Shown: positions 33,733 to 41,285 of the stretch, piece by piece
Layout: each line of letters opens with the position of its first letter
Numbering within the stretch: the first letter of the stretch is position 1
Assembly: GCA_030639305.1 (NCBI GenBank)
Contig: DAOWCY010000020.1
Span: 1-52,332 of the forward strand
DNA length: 52,332 nt
Origin: JAGLQA01 sp023135565
GTDB taxonomy: Bacteria; Acidobacteriota; Aminicenantia; UBA2199
Reading direction: 5' to 3'
Notes under the pieces: model-generated
The model's input: the letters and a program-made list of their open reading frames with translations, nothing else
Told to the model about the DNA's origin: nothing
Databases searched by the model: none
Translations under genes and position numbers: made by a program

Positions 33733-35286
33733 TCACCCCTGGAGCGGTTCGACCTTGTAATCGCCGATATTGCGTTCATCGACGTCAAACCCTACGCCCA
33801 TAAGAATAATCTCTTTTGAAGAGGATAAATATTTTTCAAAATATCTTTTCTCTTTTATCTGCTCCAAAGCCTTTCCCGCGTCTCCCAACTTAAATTCCAT
33901 GATGTAAACCGTTTCCTCTAACTCCACCACGGCATCGATTCGACCTTTGTTGGTTTCCACTTCGGCCTGGATGCTAATCCCCAACAGTTTCAAGATCAAA
34001 TATATAACAGTCTGGTAATAACCTTCCCGGTCTTCTACGAACATATCATAAGGAATCTGCGCGAAAAGCGAACGAATGATTTCAAAAAATCTATCCGTGT
34101 CACCTTTTTTCAGGCAGGTCTTTAGATCGTCTATAATGACGCTGATGCGGCCCGAGAACTTCGGCGAAAAGTCACCGAGCAGATACACTAAGAACGCCTC
34201 TTTCACCTCTGCATTGGGATAAGATAAAATATAAAATCGCTTCCTCCTTTCGGCAGGCTGAATCTTTTTTATGGTTAGATAACCGGTTTGAAAAAGCAGC
34301 GACACCACATGCATCCTGTCTATCTCGAAAGACGAAAATACCTCTTCCCCGGCTTTATAACCCTCCAATTCGGACAGGTCTATATCGTACTTTCGGATCA
34401 ACTTTACCAAAAAAGAAGGCGAACCGCTTTCAAACCAGTAATTGGCGAATTTATTTTCCTGGAATAGGTTCAGGATAGAAAAAGGATTATAAACAAAATT
34501 CTTCCCGTCCCAGGAGTAGCCGTTATACCAGGTGCGGATATCTTCTACCAATTCGTCTCTTTTTCCCGTTCCGGCCAAAACGTCGAGCCGCTTGTCGAAA
34601 TAGCTTAGTAATTCCCGGTGAGTATATCCCAGCAAAACTGCATATTTTTCATCTAAGGTAATATCTTTAAGGTTGTTGAGGTCGGAGAAAACAGATACTT
34701 TGGAAAACTTCGATACCCCGGTGATAAAAACGAATCGCAGGTATTCATCCAGGCCTTTCAGGGTGGAATAGAAATTCTTTAAAATATCCCTGTTTTGTAA
34801 AGCGATTTTTTGATTTTCCACGAAGTCGATAATGGGTTTATCGTACTCGTCGATGAGAATTACGGTTTTTTCCCGGGCGGATAATTTTTCCACGAATTCA
34901 ACGAAAGCTTGTTTGTAATCTTTGTTTTTTTTTAGAGTGATGCCGTACTGCTGCGCTTTTTCATAGACGAATTGTTTTAGCGAGTCTTTCAACTTAGCGG
35001 GAGTGTCGAAGCTCATTTTCGTAAAATCGATATGAATCACCGGGTGCTTTGTCCATTCCAGTTTATCGTAAATCCACAAACCTTTAAAAAGCTCTTTACT
35101 ACCTGAGAATATCTCCTTTAATGTAGAGATCAGCAGGGATTTGCCGAAACGCCTGGGTCGGGAGATAAAGTAGAATTGTCCTTTCATGGAAAAAAAATTG
35201 TGGATGATTTCCGTTTTGTCAATATATAGATAGTTTCCTTCGATTATCTTACTAAATGTCTGGATACCGAGAGGTAAATATTTCAT
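33733..35286 (-). CDS. AAA-ATPase_like/PDDEXK protein (DUF1703 type), copy 1
   Basis: Opens MKYLPLGIQTFSKIIEGNYL, the standard N-terminus of this family. Walker A is RPRRFGKSLL and Walker B VILIDEYDKP. The C-terminal nuclease-like domain has GRIDAVVELEETVYIMEFKLG (D..EFK). The 517 residues are full length. Its function is unknown; the family is common in bacteria with many genomic copies. The start codon is 6 bases downstream of TATAAT supplied by repeat R4. It is a paralog of 39503-41065, with a decayed copy at 39084-39467. Confidence 0.88.
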   Translation of the reverse strand: MKYLPLGIQTFSKIIEGNYLYIDKTEIIHNFFSMKGQFYFISRPRRFGKSLLISTLKEIFSGSKELFKGLWIYDKLEWTKHPVIHIDFTKMSFDTPAKLKDSLKQFVYEKAQQYGITLKKNKDYKQAFVEFVEKLSAREKTVILIDEYDKPIIDFVENQKIALQNRDILKNFYSTLKGLDEYLRFVFITGVSKFSKVSVFSDLNNLKDITLDEKYAVLLGYTHRELLSYFDKRLDVLAGTGKRDELVEDIRTWYNGYSWDGKNFVYNPFSILNLFQENKFANYWFESGSPSFLVKLIRKYDIDLSELEGYKAGEEVFSSFEIDRMHVVSLLFQTGYLTIKKIQPAERRKRFYILSYPNAEVKEAFLVYLLGDFSPKFSGRISVIIDDLKTCLKKGDTDRFFEIIRSLFAQIPYDMFVEDREGYYQTVIYLILKLLGISIQAEVETNKGRIDAVVELEETVYIMEFKLGDAGKALEQIKEKRYFEKYLSSSKEIILMGVGFDVDERNIGDYKVEPLQG

Positions 35287-35290
35287 AATT

Positions 35291-35352
35291 CTATTATACC
35301 ATTACATGGCGGTAATAAACAACCTATTTTATAGAATTCAAGTTCCTAACGT
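35291..35352 (+). repeat. Family R repeat that contains a promoter (copy R4)
   Basis: Forward: TATTATACCATTACATGGCG, GTAATAAACAAC, then TTCAAGTTCCTAACGT. Read backwards it gives TTGTTT, 18 bases with the ATTAC-N6-GTAAT dyad between, then TATAAT, then 6 bases to the 35286 ATG. The dyad occupies the promoter spacer, where an operator would act. The A/T hairpin of other copies is absent. Confidence 0.7.
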
Positions 35353-35610
35353 TTAGTATTCCCACTCGTCCCCGTAGAGATAGTTGCAGCTCATGGAACC
35401 GGACGGATTTTTTACGATCCACTTGCCGGTTTTGGGATCTTTGCGGTATATGGCCGAGTTGTGAGGATTGTTATTTGCCGGTTGTTCAACCCCGGGGTTC
35501 GCGGCCTGCTGGGTGTCGTGTTCTTTTTCTTGTTTTTTATTCGATTTGTTGTCTTGATTTTGTTTTTTCGTCATTTCCTCGATTTTTTCAACAGGGCTGC
35601 GTTTTATCAT
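35353..35610 (-). CDS. Small hydrophilic protein
   Basis: The 85 residues start MIKRSPVEKIEEM, run through a Lys/Gln/Asn-rich stretch and end DPKTGKWIVKNPSGSM..YGDEWEY. It has no signal peptide or membrane segment and matches no family I know. It ends exactly where repeat R4 begins. No clear Shine-Dalgarno sequence precedes the ATG. It could be a real small protein or a chance frame between the gingipain-like gene's terminator and R4; a clear Lys-Gln-Asn bias favours coding. Confidence 0.45.
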   Translation of the reverse strand: MIKRSPVEKIEEMTKKQNQDNKSNKKQEKEHDTQQAANPGVEQPANNNPHNSAIYRKDPKTGKWIVKNPSGSMSCNYLYGDEWEY

Positions 35611-35660
35611 AATGAACCCTGCTGCGGTCTCGTACCCGCCTTTGTGTGTATTTTACGGCA

Positions 35661-35702
35661 TTAAAAAAAAAAGCCCGGCAAGCAGCGCCTGCCGGGCTTT
35701 TT
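35661..35702 (-). terminator. Intrinsic terminator of the gingipain-like gene
   Basis: AAAAAGCCCGGCA (35668-35680) pairs with TGCCGGGCTTTTT (35690-35702) around AGCAGCGCC. On the reverse strand it ends in a run of T, 22 bases after the protease stop. It is nearly symmetric and so may stop transcription in both directions. Confidence 0.85.
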
Positions 35703-35724
35703 AGAAACGAAAAATCTGTATGGT

Positions 35725-38637
35725 TTAATAATAAGCAGTGTCGGATGTTTCGATATTGAGAGAGGAATTGTAGTCCATAGTGGCGTGAGTGATGTTATTA
35801 ACCGTGATGGTGAAAGGTCCGGTCAGTTTCCTGGCTGAGGCCGAGGTAAAAGTCGCTGTACCGCCGGAACCGGTGACTTTTGAATCGGTGCCGCTGACCA
35901 CGCCGCTCCAGGTGATGGAGACCGTGGCATTTGGCACTAGATTACCATCGCTATCTTTAATGGTAACGGTGGCTGATGAAGTGTAGCTATTTCCTTGCCT
36001 GGAGATGTTCTGGGTAATATCGAATACGTAGGTATCCGGGTATAAATCGTCGTCTACGGTTACGTCTTTGGTGATGAAGCCGGTAGCGCCGTCATCGTCG
36101 GTCACGGTTAAAGTAACCGCATAGGTGCCTTTGGCCGCAAAAGTATGTACCGGGTTCTGCTGCGTGGAAGAATTGGTGTCGCCGAAATTCCAATCCCAGG
36201 AGACGATGGTGCCGTCCGTATCATAGCTCTGGTCGGTGAACGTCACTACCAGCAAGTTGGCGTTGAAAGTGAAGTCAGCCACAGGAGCTTTCTGGGTTAC
36301 GGTGATATAATCGGTTTTGACCATGGTATCGTTGCCGTAAGAGTTGGTGGCAGTCAACGTAACAGTGTAAACGCCTTCGGTATTATAGATGTGGGTGGGA
36401 TTCCTATCGGTGGAAGTGCCGGTGTCGCCGAAATTCCAGGACCAGGAAGTGGCCCCGATTGACTGGTCGGTGAAGTCTACTGTCAGGGGGTATTCGCCGG
36501 AAGTAGGAGTGCCGTAGAAATCGGCGGTGGGCGGTACGGTGCCCGCGGTGACCGGGATGCTGCTTTCATAGGGTATCTTGTTCTGGCAGGTGACCATTAC
36601 GATGGCCGTACCTTCGCTGCCGAGGTCTGTTAGAGCAATATCTACAGAACCGGAAGAATCTACATAACCGGCGCCGTGGAGCACGCCGTCTTTGGTGACG
36701 CCCACATAGGAGCCTTCATCAGCCTGGACGGTGACGGAGGTCTCGGTAATCAATAAACTGGCGGGATGGGAAACCGTATTGTTAGCCGGTATGCCCATAT
36801 AAGTCATGACCGAGGGATCGCCCATCAGGTGATAGATTTCCCAATAATAATCGATCAGGTTGCTGCCAGCCTCGGTTACCGCCATATTACCGGCAAAAAT
36901 AATTGCCGCATTGGTGGTGTAATGCAGGTTGACCGTTTCGCCGTGATCGTGGAAAGCGCCGTCATAAGCGCCGGTACCGGTTTCTTCATAGGTGGGCCCG
37001 GTGCCTACAATAGGACCATAACCTACGCCCCACCAGTAGTCTTCATCCCAGTAGGTGGAATTAGAACCGCCGATCCAGCCGATACCGCCTTTGTCTGCGT
37101 TTTGCAGCCAGGCTTCGCCGAAACAGGCATCGCTGTAGTTGGCGCCGAAAGTGTTCGACAGGCAGCAGTTGCCGATGCCTAACAGGTATTTGCCATAGTT
37201 ATTCAGGTTGGCTACGTCGGTTTGATTAAAAGCGGGATCTGCCGGGCCGGTGTGACTGCAGTGGGCGGTGTAGTTGTAAAAGCCGACGCCGTCGTTGACG
37301 GTCTGGATAATATCGGTGCGAGCAGTCGGTCCGTCGGAAGCGGGGTACAACCAGACATTGGGGGCAATGCTGTGGGCTGCATTAAAGTAGTAGGTGGTGC
37401 CGTAGTTGATCTGGCCGTTGCCGTAAGGATCCGCATAGCCGCTGTCAACACCGGAAACCAGCGTCACTTCGGCCAAATAACTGGGATCGGGCATGGTGTA
37501 CTGTTCATACATGAGGGTTTTGTCGATCTGGGGCTGCAGCAGGCCGGTGTTCTGCGCGGAAAAACGGCCGTAATAGATTTCCGGTAAGTCGTCGCCGGTG
37601 AATTCGCAGTAGTACAGGTCGGTGATATGATTACCGGCGTTACCGTCCCAGGCCGGGATCTGCTGGTCGTCGCCTACGAAAAGGACAAAAGACGGAGCCG
37701 GGCTTTCGGTGTTATACAGGTTCTGGATATAGGTTTTGATAGCTGTGGTGGTAGTGCCGATGGTATCGGTATAACCGGTGATCACTTTATAACCTTTCTT
37801 GGTTTTCCATTGGATAAAGGTCTGTAACTGGGCTTCGAACATGCGGTCAGCCACGATAACATAGGTTATCGGGTATTTCGTTAAGTCGGTCCTGAAAAAG
37901 TCGCTCCTGTCGTAGTTGAGGAGCTGCCTGTTTACAGGCTCGAAATAGAAGGATGAATACTTTTTCTTCATCTTTTCGGTTAACTTCCAGTTCGGGTTTT
38001 TAAATTTTATCCTGACGGTTACGCTGCGGTAGATAGTGGCCCTATTTTCCGTGGGATAATATTCCACGGGAGAAATAGCGATTCTACCTAAGCGGGTGGC
38101 GCGCATGGTGCCTTTAACTTCAGCGCCGGCCAGGGGCAGGGCGTATTTGCCGGGAGTCGAATAGATTTCTTTATTATATTCGAACTTCACCGACGCCGGG
38201 TCAACCGACTTGGAAAGCGACGGCTGCACAGGCATCAACGGAAGCGGTAAGCTGACCTCTTTCTTTGTGTAGTCGATCACCCGGGCTTTGAGTTTGCAGC
38301 CGAAGGGGATAGAAATCAGTTTAGAGGCAATAGGCAGCATGGGTTCGCCTACTTTGAAGGAACGGGTAAAACCTTCGATCCTGGGCAGGATGAACTTGCC
38401 TTCCGGGGTACGTACTTTAATGAGATCTACTTTCCCGATTTTCACACGTACGGTGATACCGTTTTTGTCTTCTGACAGGAGAGTCATACCTGAGTCTCCA
38501 TTACCTATCCGGATGGACTTAATAAGTTTTCCATTGGCGGGATTGACTGCCGGACCCGAACTGCCGAGCCCGATCAGTAACGCGGCGCCGCCGCACAGCA
38601 GCAGCGTCAACATGAACACTTTAAAAATTTTACGCAT
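35725..38637 (-). CDS. Gingipain-like (C25) secreted Cys protease with PKD domains
   Basis: The 970 residues begin with a signal peptide (FMLTLLLCGGAALLIGL), then a propeptide-like region and a C25-type catalytic domain. That domain shows ITYVIVADRMF, SFVLFVGDDQQIPAW, DLYYCEFTGDD, the His region NYTAHCSHTGPADP and the Cys region GIGNCCLSNTF, then ACFGEAW. Two PKD domains follow (SWSWNFGDTGTSTDRNPTHI and SWDWNFGDTNSSTQQNPVHT). The last is a bacterial Ig-like/carboxypeptidase regulatory-type domain. The usual HGS at the catalytic His is HCS here. A promoter, a strong AAGGAGG and its own terminator make it a single-gene unit. Confidence 0.88.
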   Translation of the reverse strand: MRKIFKVFMLTLLLCGGAALLIGLGSSGPAVNPANGKLIKSIRIGNGDSGMTLLSEDKNGITVRVKIGKVDLIKVRTPEGKFILPRIEGFTRSFKVGEPMLPIASKLISIPFGCKLKARVIDYTKKEVSLPLPLMPVQPSLSKSVDPASVKFEYNKEIYSTPGKYALPLAGAEVKGTMRATRLGRIAISPVEYYPTENRATIYRSVTVRIKFKNPNWKLTEKMKKKYSSFYFEPVNRQLLNYDRSDFFRTDLTKYPITYVIVADRMFEAQLQTFIQWKTKKGYKVITGYTDTIGTTTTAIKTYIQNLYNTESPAPSFVLFVGDDQQIPAWDGNAGNHITDLYYCEFTGDDLPEIYYGRFSAQNTGLLQPQIDKTLMYEQYTMPDPSYLAEVTLVSGVDSGYADPYGNGQINYGTTYYFNAAHSIAPNVWLYPASDGPTARTDIIQTVNDGVGFYNYTAHCSHTGPADPAFNQTDVANLNNYGKYLLGIGNCCLSNTFGANYSDACFGEAWLQNADKGGIGWIGGSNSTYWDEDYWWGVGYGPIVGTGPTYEETGTGAYDGAFHDHGETVNLHYTTNAAIIFAGNMAVTEAGSNLIDYYWEIYHLMGDPSVMTYMGIPANNTVSHPASLLITETSVTVQADEGSYVGVTKDGVLHGAGYVDSSGSVDIALTDLGSEGTAIVMVTCQNKIPYESSIPVTAGTVPPTADFYGTPTSGEYPLTVDFTDQSIGATSWSWNFGDTGTSTDRNPTHIYNTEGVYTVTLTATNSYGNDTMVKTDYITVTQKAPVADFTFNANLLVVTFTDQSYDTDGTIVSWDWNFGDTNSSTQQNPVHTFAAKGTYAVTLTVTDDDGATGFITKDVTVDDDLYPDTYVFDITQNISRQGNSYTSSATVTIKDSDGNLVPNATVSITWSGVVSGTDSKVTGSGGTATFTSASARKLTGPFTITVNNITHATMDYNSSLNIETSDTAYY

Positions 38638-38679
38638 AGCAAAAACCTCCTTGATTTAAGTTTTTTATATTACAATTTT

Positions 38680-38707
38680 ATTATAGCTTAAAAAATTGCA
38701 TTGACAA
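38680..38707 (-). promoter_or_regulatory. Promoter of the gingipain-like gene
   Basis: Reverse strand: TTGTCA, 16 bases, TATAAT (38680-38685), then AAGGAGG about 6 bases before ATG. A conventional leader, unlike several neighbours. Confidence 0.65.
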
Positions 38708-38813
38708 TTGGTCAAAAGTCCTATTTTTGGTTGTAGTCTCTTTTTTTAAAATAGGACTAAAGTTGTATTTTTCGATTGGGGGTAGTAGGTCTAATTACCT
38801 ATACCCATGAAAT

Positions 38814-39013
38814 GTAACTATCCAGTTTTGGAAAAAGAAAAATTCAAAGCTTTTGTCGGGGGGGCTTCTCGCTTATTTAAACAAAAGTTTTGATCAAACT
38901 TTTTTGAAGGTGCGGTATGCCGCTGGCCCCCGACTATAACTCAATGGGGGCGTCACCCGGCAGGGCCGCCGGAGGCAAGCCCGTTTTAGATTTTCCCAAA
39001 ACTGAACGCTTAC
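38814..39013 (+). repeat. MITE-like family E element with an interrupted family S copy (E2/S7)
   Basis: Left end GTAACTATCCAGTTTTGGAA; right end, as its reverse complement, GTAAGCGTTCAGTTTTGGGA. Its family S core (38881-38979) is split by about 50 bases between AACTTTTTT and CCCGGCAGGGCCGCCGG, an insertion inside an insertion. The end points toward the pseudogene fragment at 39084. Confidence 0.72.
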
Positions 39014-39047
39014 CATGAAACCGCTTTTCAATTCCCTGAACTCGTGA

Positions 39048-39083
39048 TATAATAGTTTTTTAAGACTAAGCTTAAAAAAAAGC
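39048..39083 (+). promoter_or_regulatory. -10 box and A/T hairpin of a family R end
   Basis: TTTTCA at 39025, 17 bases, TATAAT at 39048. Next comes the hairpin TTTTTTAAG-ACTAAG-CTTAAAAAA, which resembles the second dyad of the family R repeats. The pseudogene fragment follows immediately. Confidence 0.4.
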
Positions 39084-39467
39084 ATCTCCTCCGCTAACCG
39101 GCTGGATATATTTTTCGAAACCGTCAGGTCTATGTTCGCATCTATTCCTTACGACATTTTCGTGCGCGGCCGGGAAGGTTATTACCATACTGTTATCTAC
39201 CTGCTGCTGCGTCTAAGCGGTATTCCTGTCCGGGCGGAAGCGGAAACCAATATCGGCCGTGTAGATGCCGCGGCTGAAACCGGCACCCATATCTACATCA
39301 TGGAATTCAAACTGGGTACTTCCGAAGAGGCCCTGGCCCAGATCAAAGAGAAACGGTACCACGAACCCTTTCTTAACTCAGAAAAATCTATCGTTTTGGT
39401 AGGCATCGGCATCGACCCCGCTACACGCAGCATTACCGACCCCAGTGTCGAAACGCTCAGGAAATGA
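39084..39467 (+). pseudogene. C-terminal remnant of an AAA-ATPase_like/PDDEXK gene
   Basis: The frame enters at about 39084 with SSANRLDIFFETVRSMFA and continues SIPYDIFVRGREGYYHTVIY, the C-terminal third of the two neighbouring paralogs. The nuclease motif is intact (GRVDAAAETGTHIYIMEFKL). The whole ATPase part is missing. It is on the plus strand, opposite to both paralogs. A family E element and an A/T hairpin lie where the N-terminal part should be, so the deletion is likely linked to a repeat. Confidence 0.82.
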
Positions 39468-39502
39468 TTAGCCCGCATTGTGGGAAGGAAGGCTGACTTT
39501 TT

Positions 39503-41065
39503 TTATTTGCAGGGGAGTTTTTCTATCACAAAATTGCCGATGTTACGCTGCTGTGGATCGAGACCGACCCCCACCAGGATAACTTCTTTGCCCCTATTGA
39601 GAAACTTCTCCGGGTAGTTTTTTCTTTTGATTTGATCTAAAGCGGCCTGTTCCTTTCCCTTTCCTATTTTGAATTCCATTATATATATTTTGTTTCCTGT
39701 TTCCAGCACCGCATCGAGTCTTCCCATATTGGTAGGGTCTTCGGGGATAATATCGGCTCCGCTTAGTTTTAATATTAGGTAAATCACAGTGTGGTAATAT
39801 GCCTCTTTTTCGCCCATAAAAATGTGGTAGGGGATGGAGGCAAACAGGGATTTTATTTCTCCTAACAGCCTGTCTAAATCATCCTCCGCCAGCGCCTTAC
39901 CAATACGGTCCATCACCTGGCTGCTTATATCGATCTCTTTCCCGGTGTACTCCTGGAATAAATAAGTCAGGAAAGAGTCACGCACTTCTTTGTTAGGATA
40001 AGATAAGCGGTATCTCTTTTTTTCATTTATGTAGAAGACTTCTTTTATAGTCAGGTATCCGGTTTGAAATAACAGGGGGGTAATTTCCAGGTTTTCCACG
40101 TCGAAGCTGTCGAAAGTATAACTGCTGACCGGGAGATCGTCGAATTTAGATATATCCCGCCTGCTGTTTTTGATTATCCTGGTTAAGAAAGTAGGCGTCC
40201 CTGTGGAGAACCAGAAATTCTCGAAACTGTTTTCCTGGAATAAGCTCAATATAGACAAAGGATTATAGACAAAATTTTTACCGTCCCAGGAATAGCCGTT
40301 GTACCAGCGGCGAATTTTTTCTCCCAGGCTGTCCCCGGTAATACCCATTTTGTCTGCCATTTGCTTCATATGCCGGCTGAAATAGCGCTGCAATTCCGCT
40401 TCGCCGTATCCTAAAAGGGTTGAAAATGAAGCCGACATAGTAATATCCCTGAGATTGTTCAGCCCCGAAAATATAGACACCTTTGAAAACTTTGAAACCC
40501 CGGTAATAAATACGAATTTGATATATTCATCGGCGCTTTTCAGTACCTCGTAAAAAGTCCGCAGTATGTCGCGGTTTTCTTTTGCCGCCGCAGGATTTTC
40601 GATATGGTTGATGATGGGCTTATCGTATTCATCAACCAATATGACCACTTTATCCTGCTGCGCCAGTTTTTTTATCAGTTCATTAAATTGCTTGTCATAG
40701 CCTTTTTCTTCTAATTCGATCCCGTGGCCGCGGGCATTGGCATTGAGCATAAATTCCAGGGTCTCCTCTAATTCTCCCGGGCTGCCGTATTTCTTCCCTA
40801 AAAAATCGAGGTGAATTATTGGGTGTGTATGCCGATCCAACTTGTCGTATATCCATAGACCTTTGAAAAGTTCTTTATTGCCCGAGAATATCTCTTTTAG
40901 AATAGAAACCAGCAGCGATTTGCCGAAACGCCGCGGCCGGGATAAGAAGTAGTATTTCCCACCCCTGGCGAAGAATTCATAAATATCTTTTGTTTTATCT
41001 ACGTAGAGGTAGTTTTCTTCGATCAGGCTGCTGAAGGTCTGGATACCGATGGGCAAATATTTCAT
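39503..41065 (-). CDS. AAA-ATPase_like/PDDEXK protein (DUF1703 type), copy 2
   Basis: Begins MKYLPIGIQTFSSLIEENYL, Walker A RPRRFGKSLL, Walker B VVILVDEYDKPI, nuclease motif GRLDAVLETGNKIYIMEFKI. The 520 residues are close to copy 1 and full length. The ATG at 41065 is preferred to an upstream Met because it matches the family's N-terminus and because TATAAT ends 7 bases before it, giving a leaderless layout. Sequence spacing with copy 1 suggests duplication. The biochemical role is unknown. Confidence 0.88.
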   Translation of the reverse strand: MKYLPIGIQTFSSLIEENYLYVDKTKDIYEFFARGGKYYFLSRPRRFGKSLLVSILKEIFSGNKELFKGLWIYDKLDRHTHPIIHLDFLGKKYGSPGELEETLEFMLNANARGHGIELEEKGYDKQFNELIKKLAQQDKVVILVDEYDKPIINHIENPAAAKENRDILRTFYEVLKSADEYIKFVFITGVSKFSKVSIFSGLNNLRDITMSASFSTLLGYGEAELQRYFSRHMKQMADKMGITGDSLGEKIRRWYNGYSWDGKNFVYNPLSILSLFQENSFENFWFSTGTPTFLTRIIKNSRRDISKFDDLPVSSYTFDSFDVENLEITPLLFQTGYLTIKEVFYINEKKRYRLSYPNKEVRDSFLTYLFQEYTGKEIDISSQVMDRIGKALAEDDLDRLLGEIKSLFASIPYHIFMGEKEAYYHTVIYLILKLSGADIIPEDPTNMGRLDAVLETGNKIYIMEFKIGKGKEQAALDQIKRKNYPEKFLNRGKEVILVGVGLDPQQRNIGNFVIEKLPCK

Positions 41066-41072
41066 TATAGAG

Positions 41073-41101
41073 ATTATAGTATGAATACCTGCTTTTTGCA
41101 A
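41073..41101 (-). promoter_or_regulatory. Promoter directly abutting the 41065 gene
   Basis: Reverse strand: TTGCAA, 17 bases, TATAAT, 7 bases, ATG. No Shine-Dalgarno sequence is present. Confidence 0.65.
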
Positions 41102-41112
41102 TAAAAATCGGT

Positions 41113-41221
41113 GTAACTATTCAGTTTTGGAAAAAATGAGTCTATCCGCCCTTCAATCACAAAACAAAACGGGAATGAACTGTTTGGGTGGGGTCCGATT
41201 TATTCAAAACTGAACACTTGC
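41113..41221 (+). repeat. MITE-like family E element, short form (E3)
   Basis: Left end GTAACTATTCAGTTTTGGAA; right end, as its reverse complement, GCAAGTGTTCAGTTTTGAAT. The 109-base element has no family S core and no reading frame. Confidence 0.68.
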
Positions 41222-41250
41222 AAATCGGTTGGTAGGCCGATTTTCCCTAC

Positions 41251-41279
41251 TTGAAAAAACCCTCCGGTTGTGCTATTTT
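41251..41279 (+). promoter_or_regulatory. Promoter directly abutting the ydbH-like gene
   Basis: TTGAAA, 17 bases, TATTTT, 6 bases, ATG at 41286. No Shine-Dalgarno sequence is present. Confidence 0.6.
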
Positions 41280-41285
41280 AAGAAC

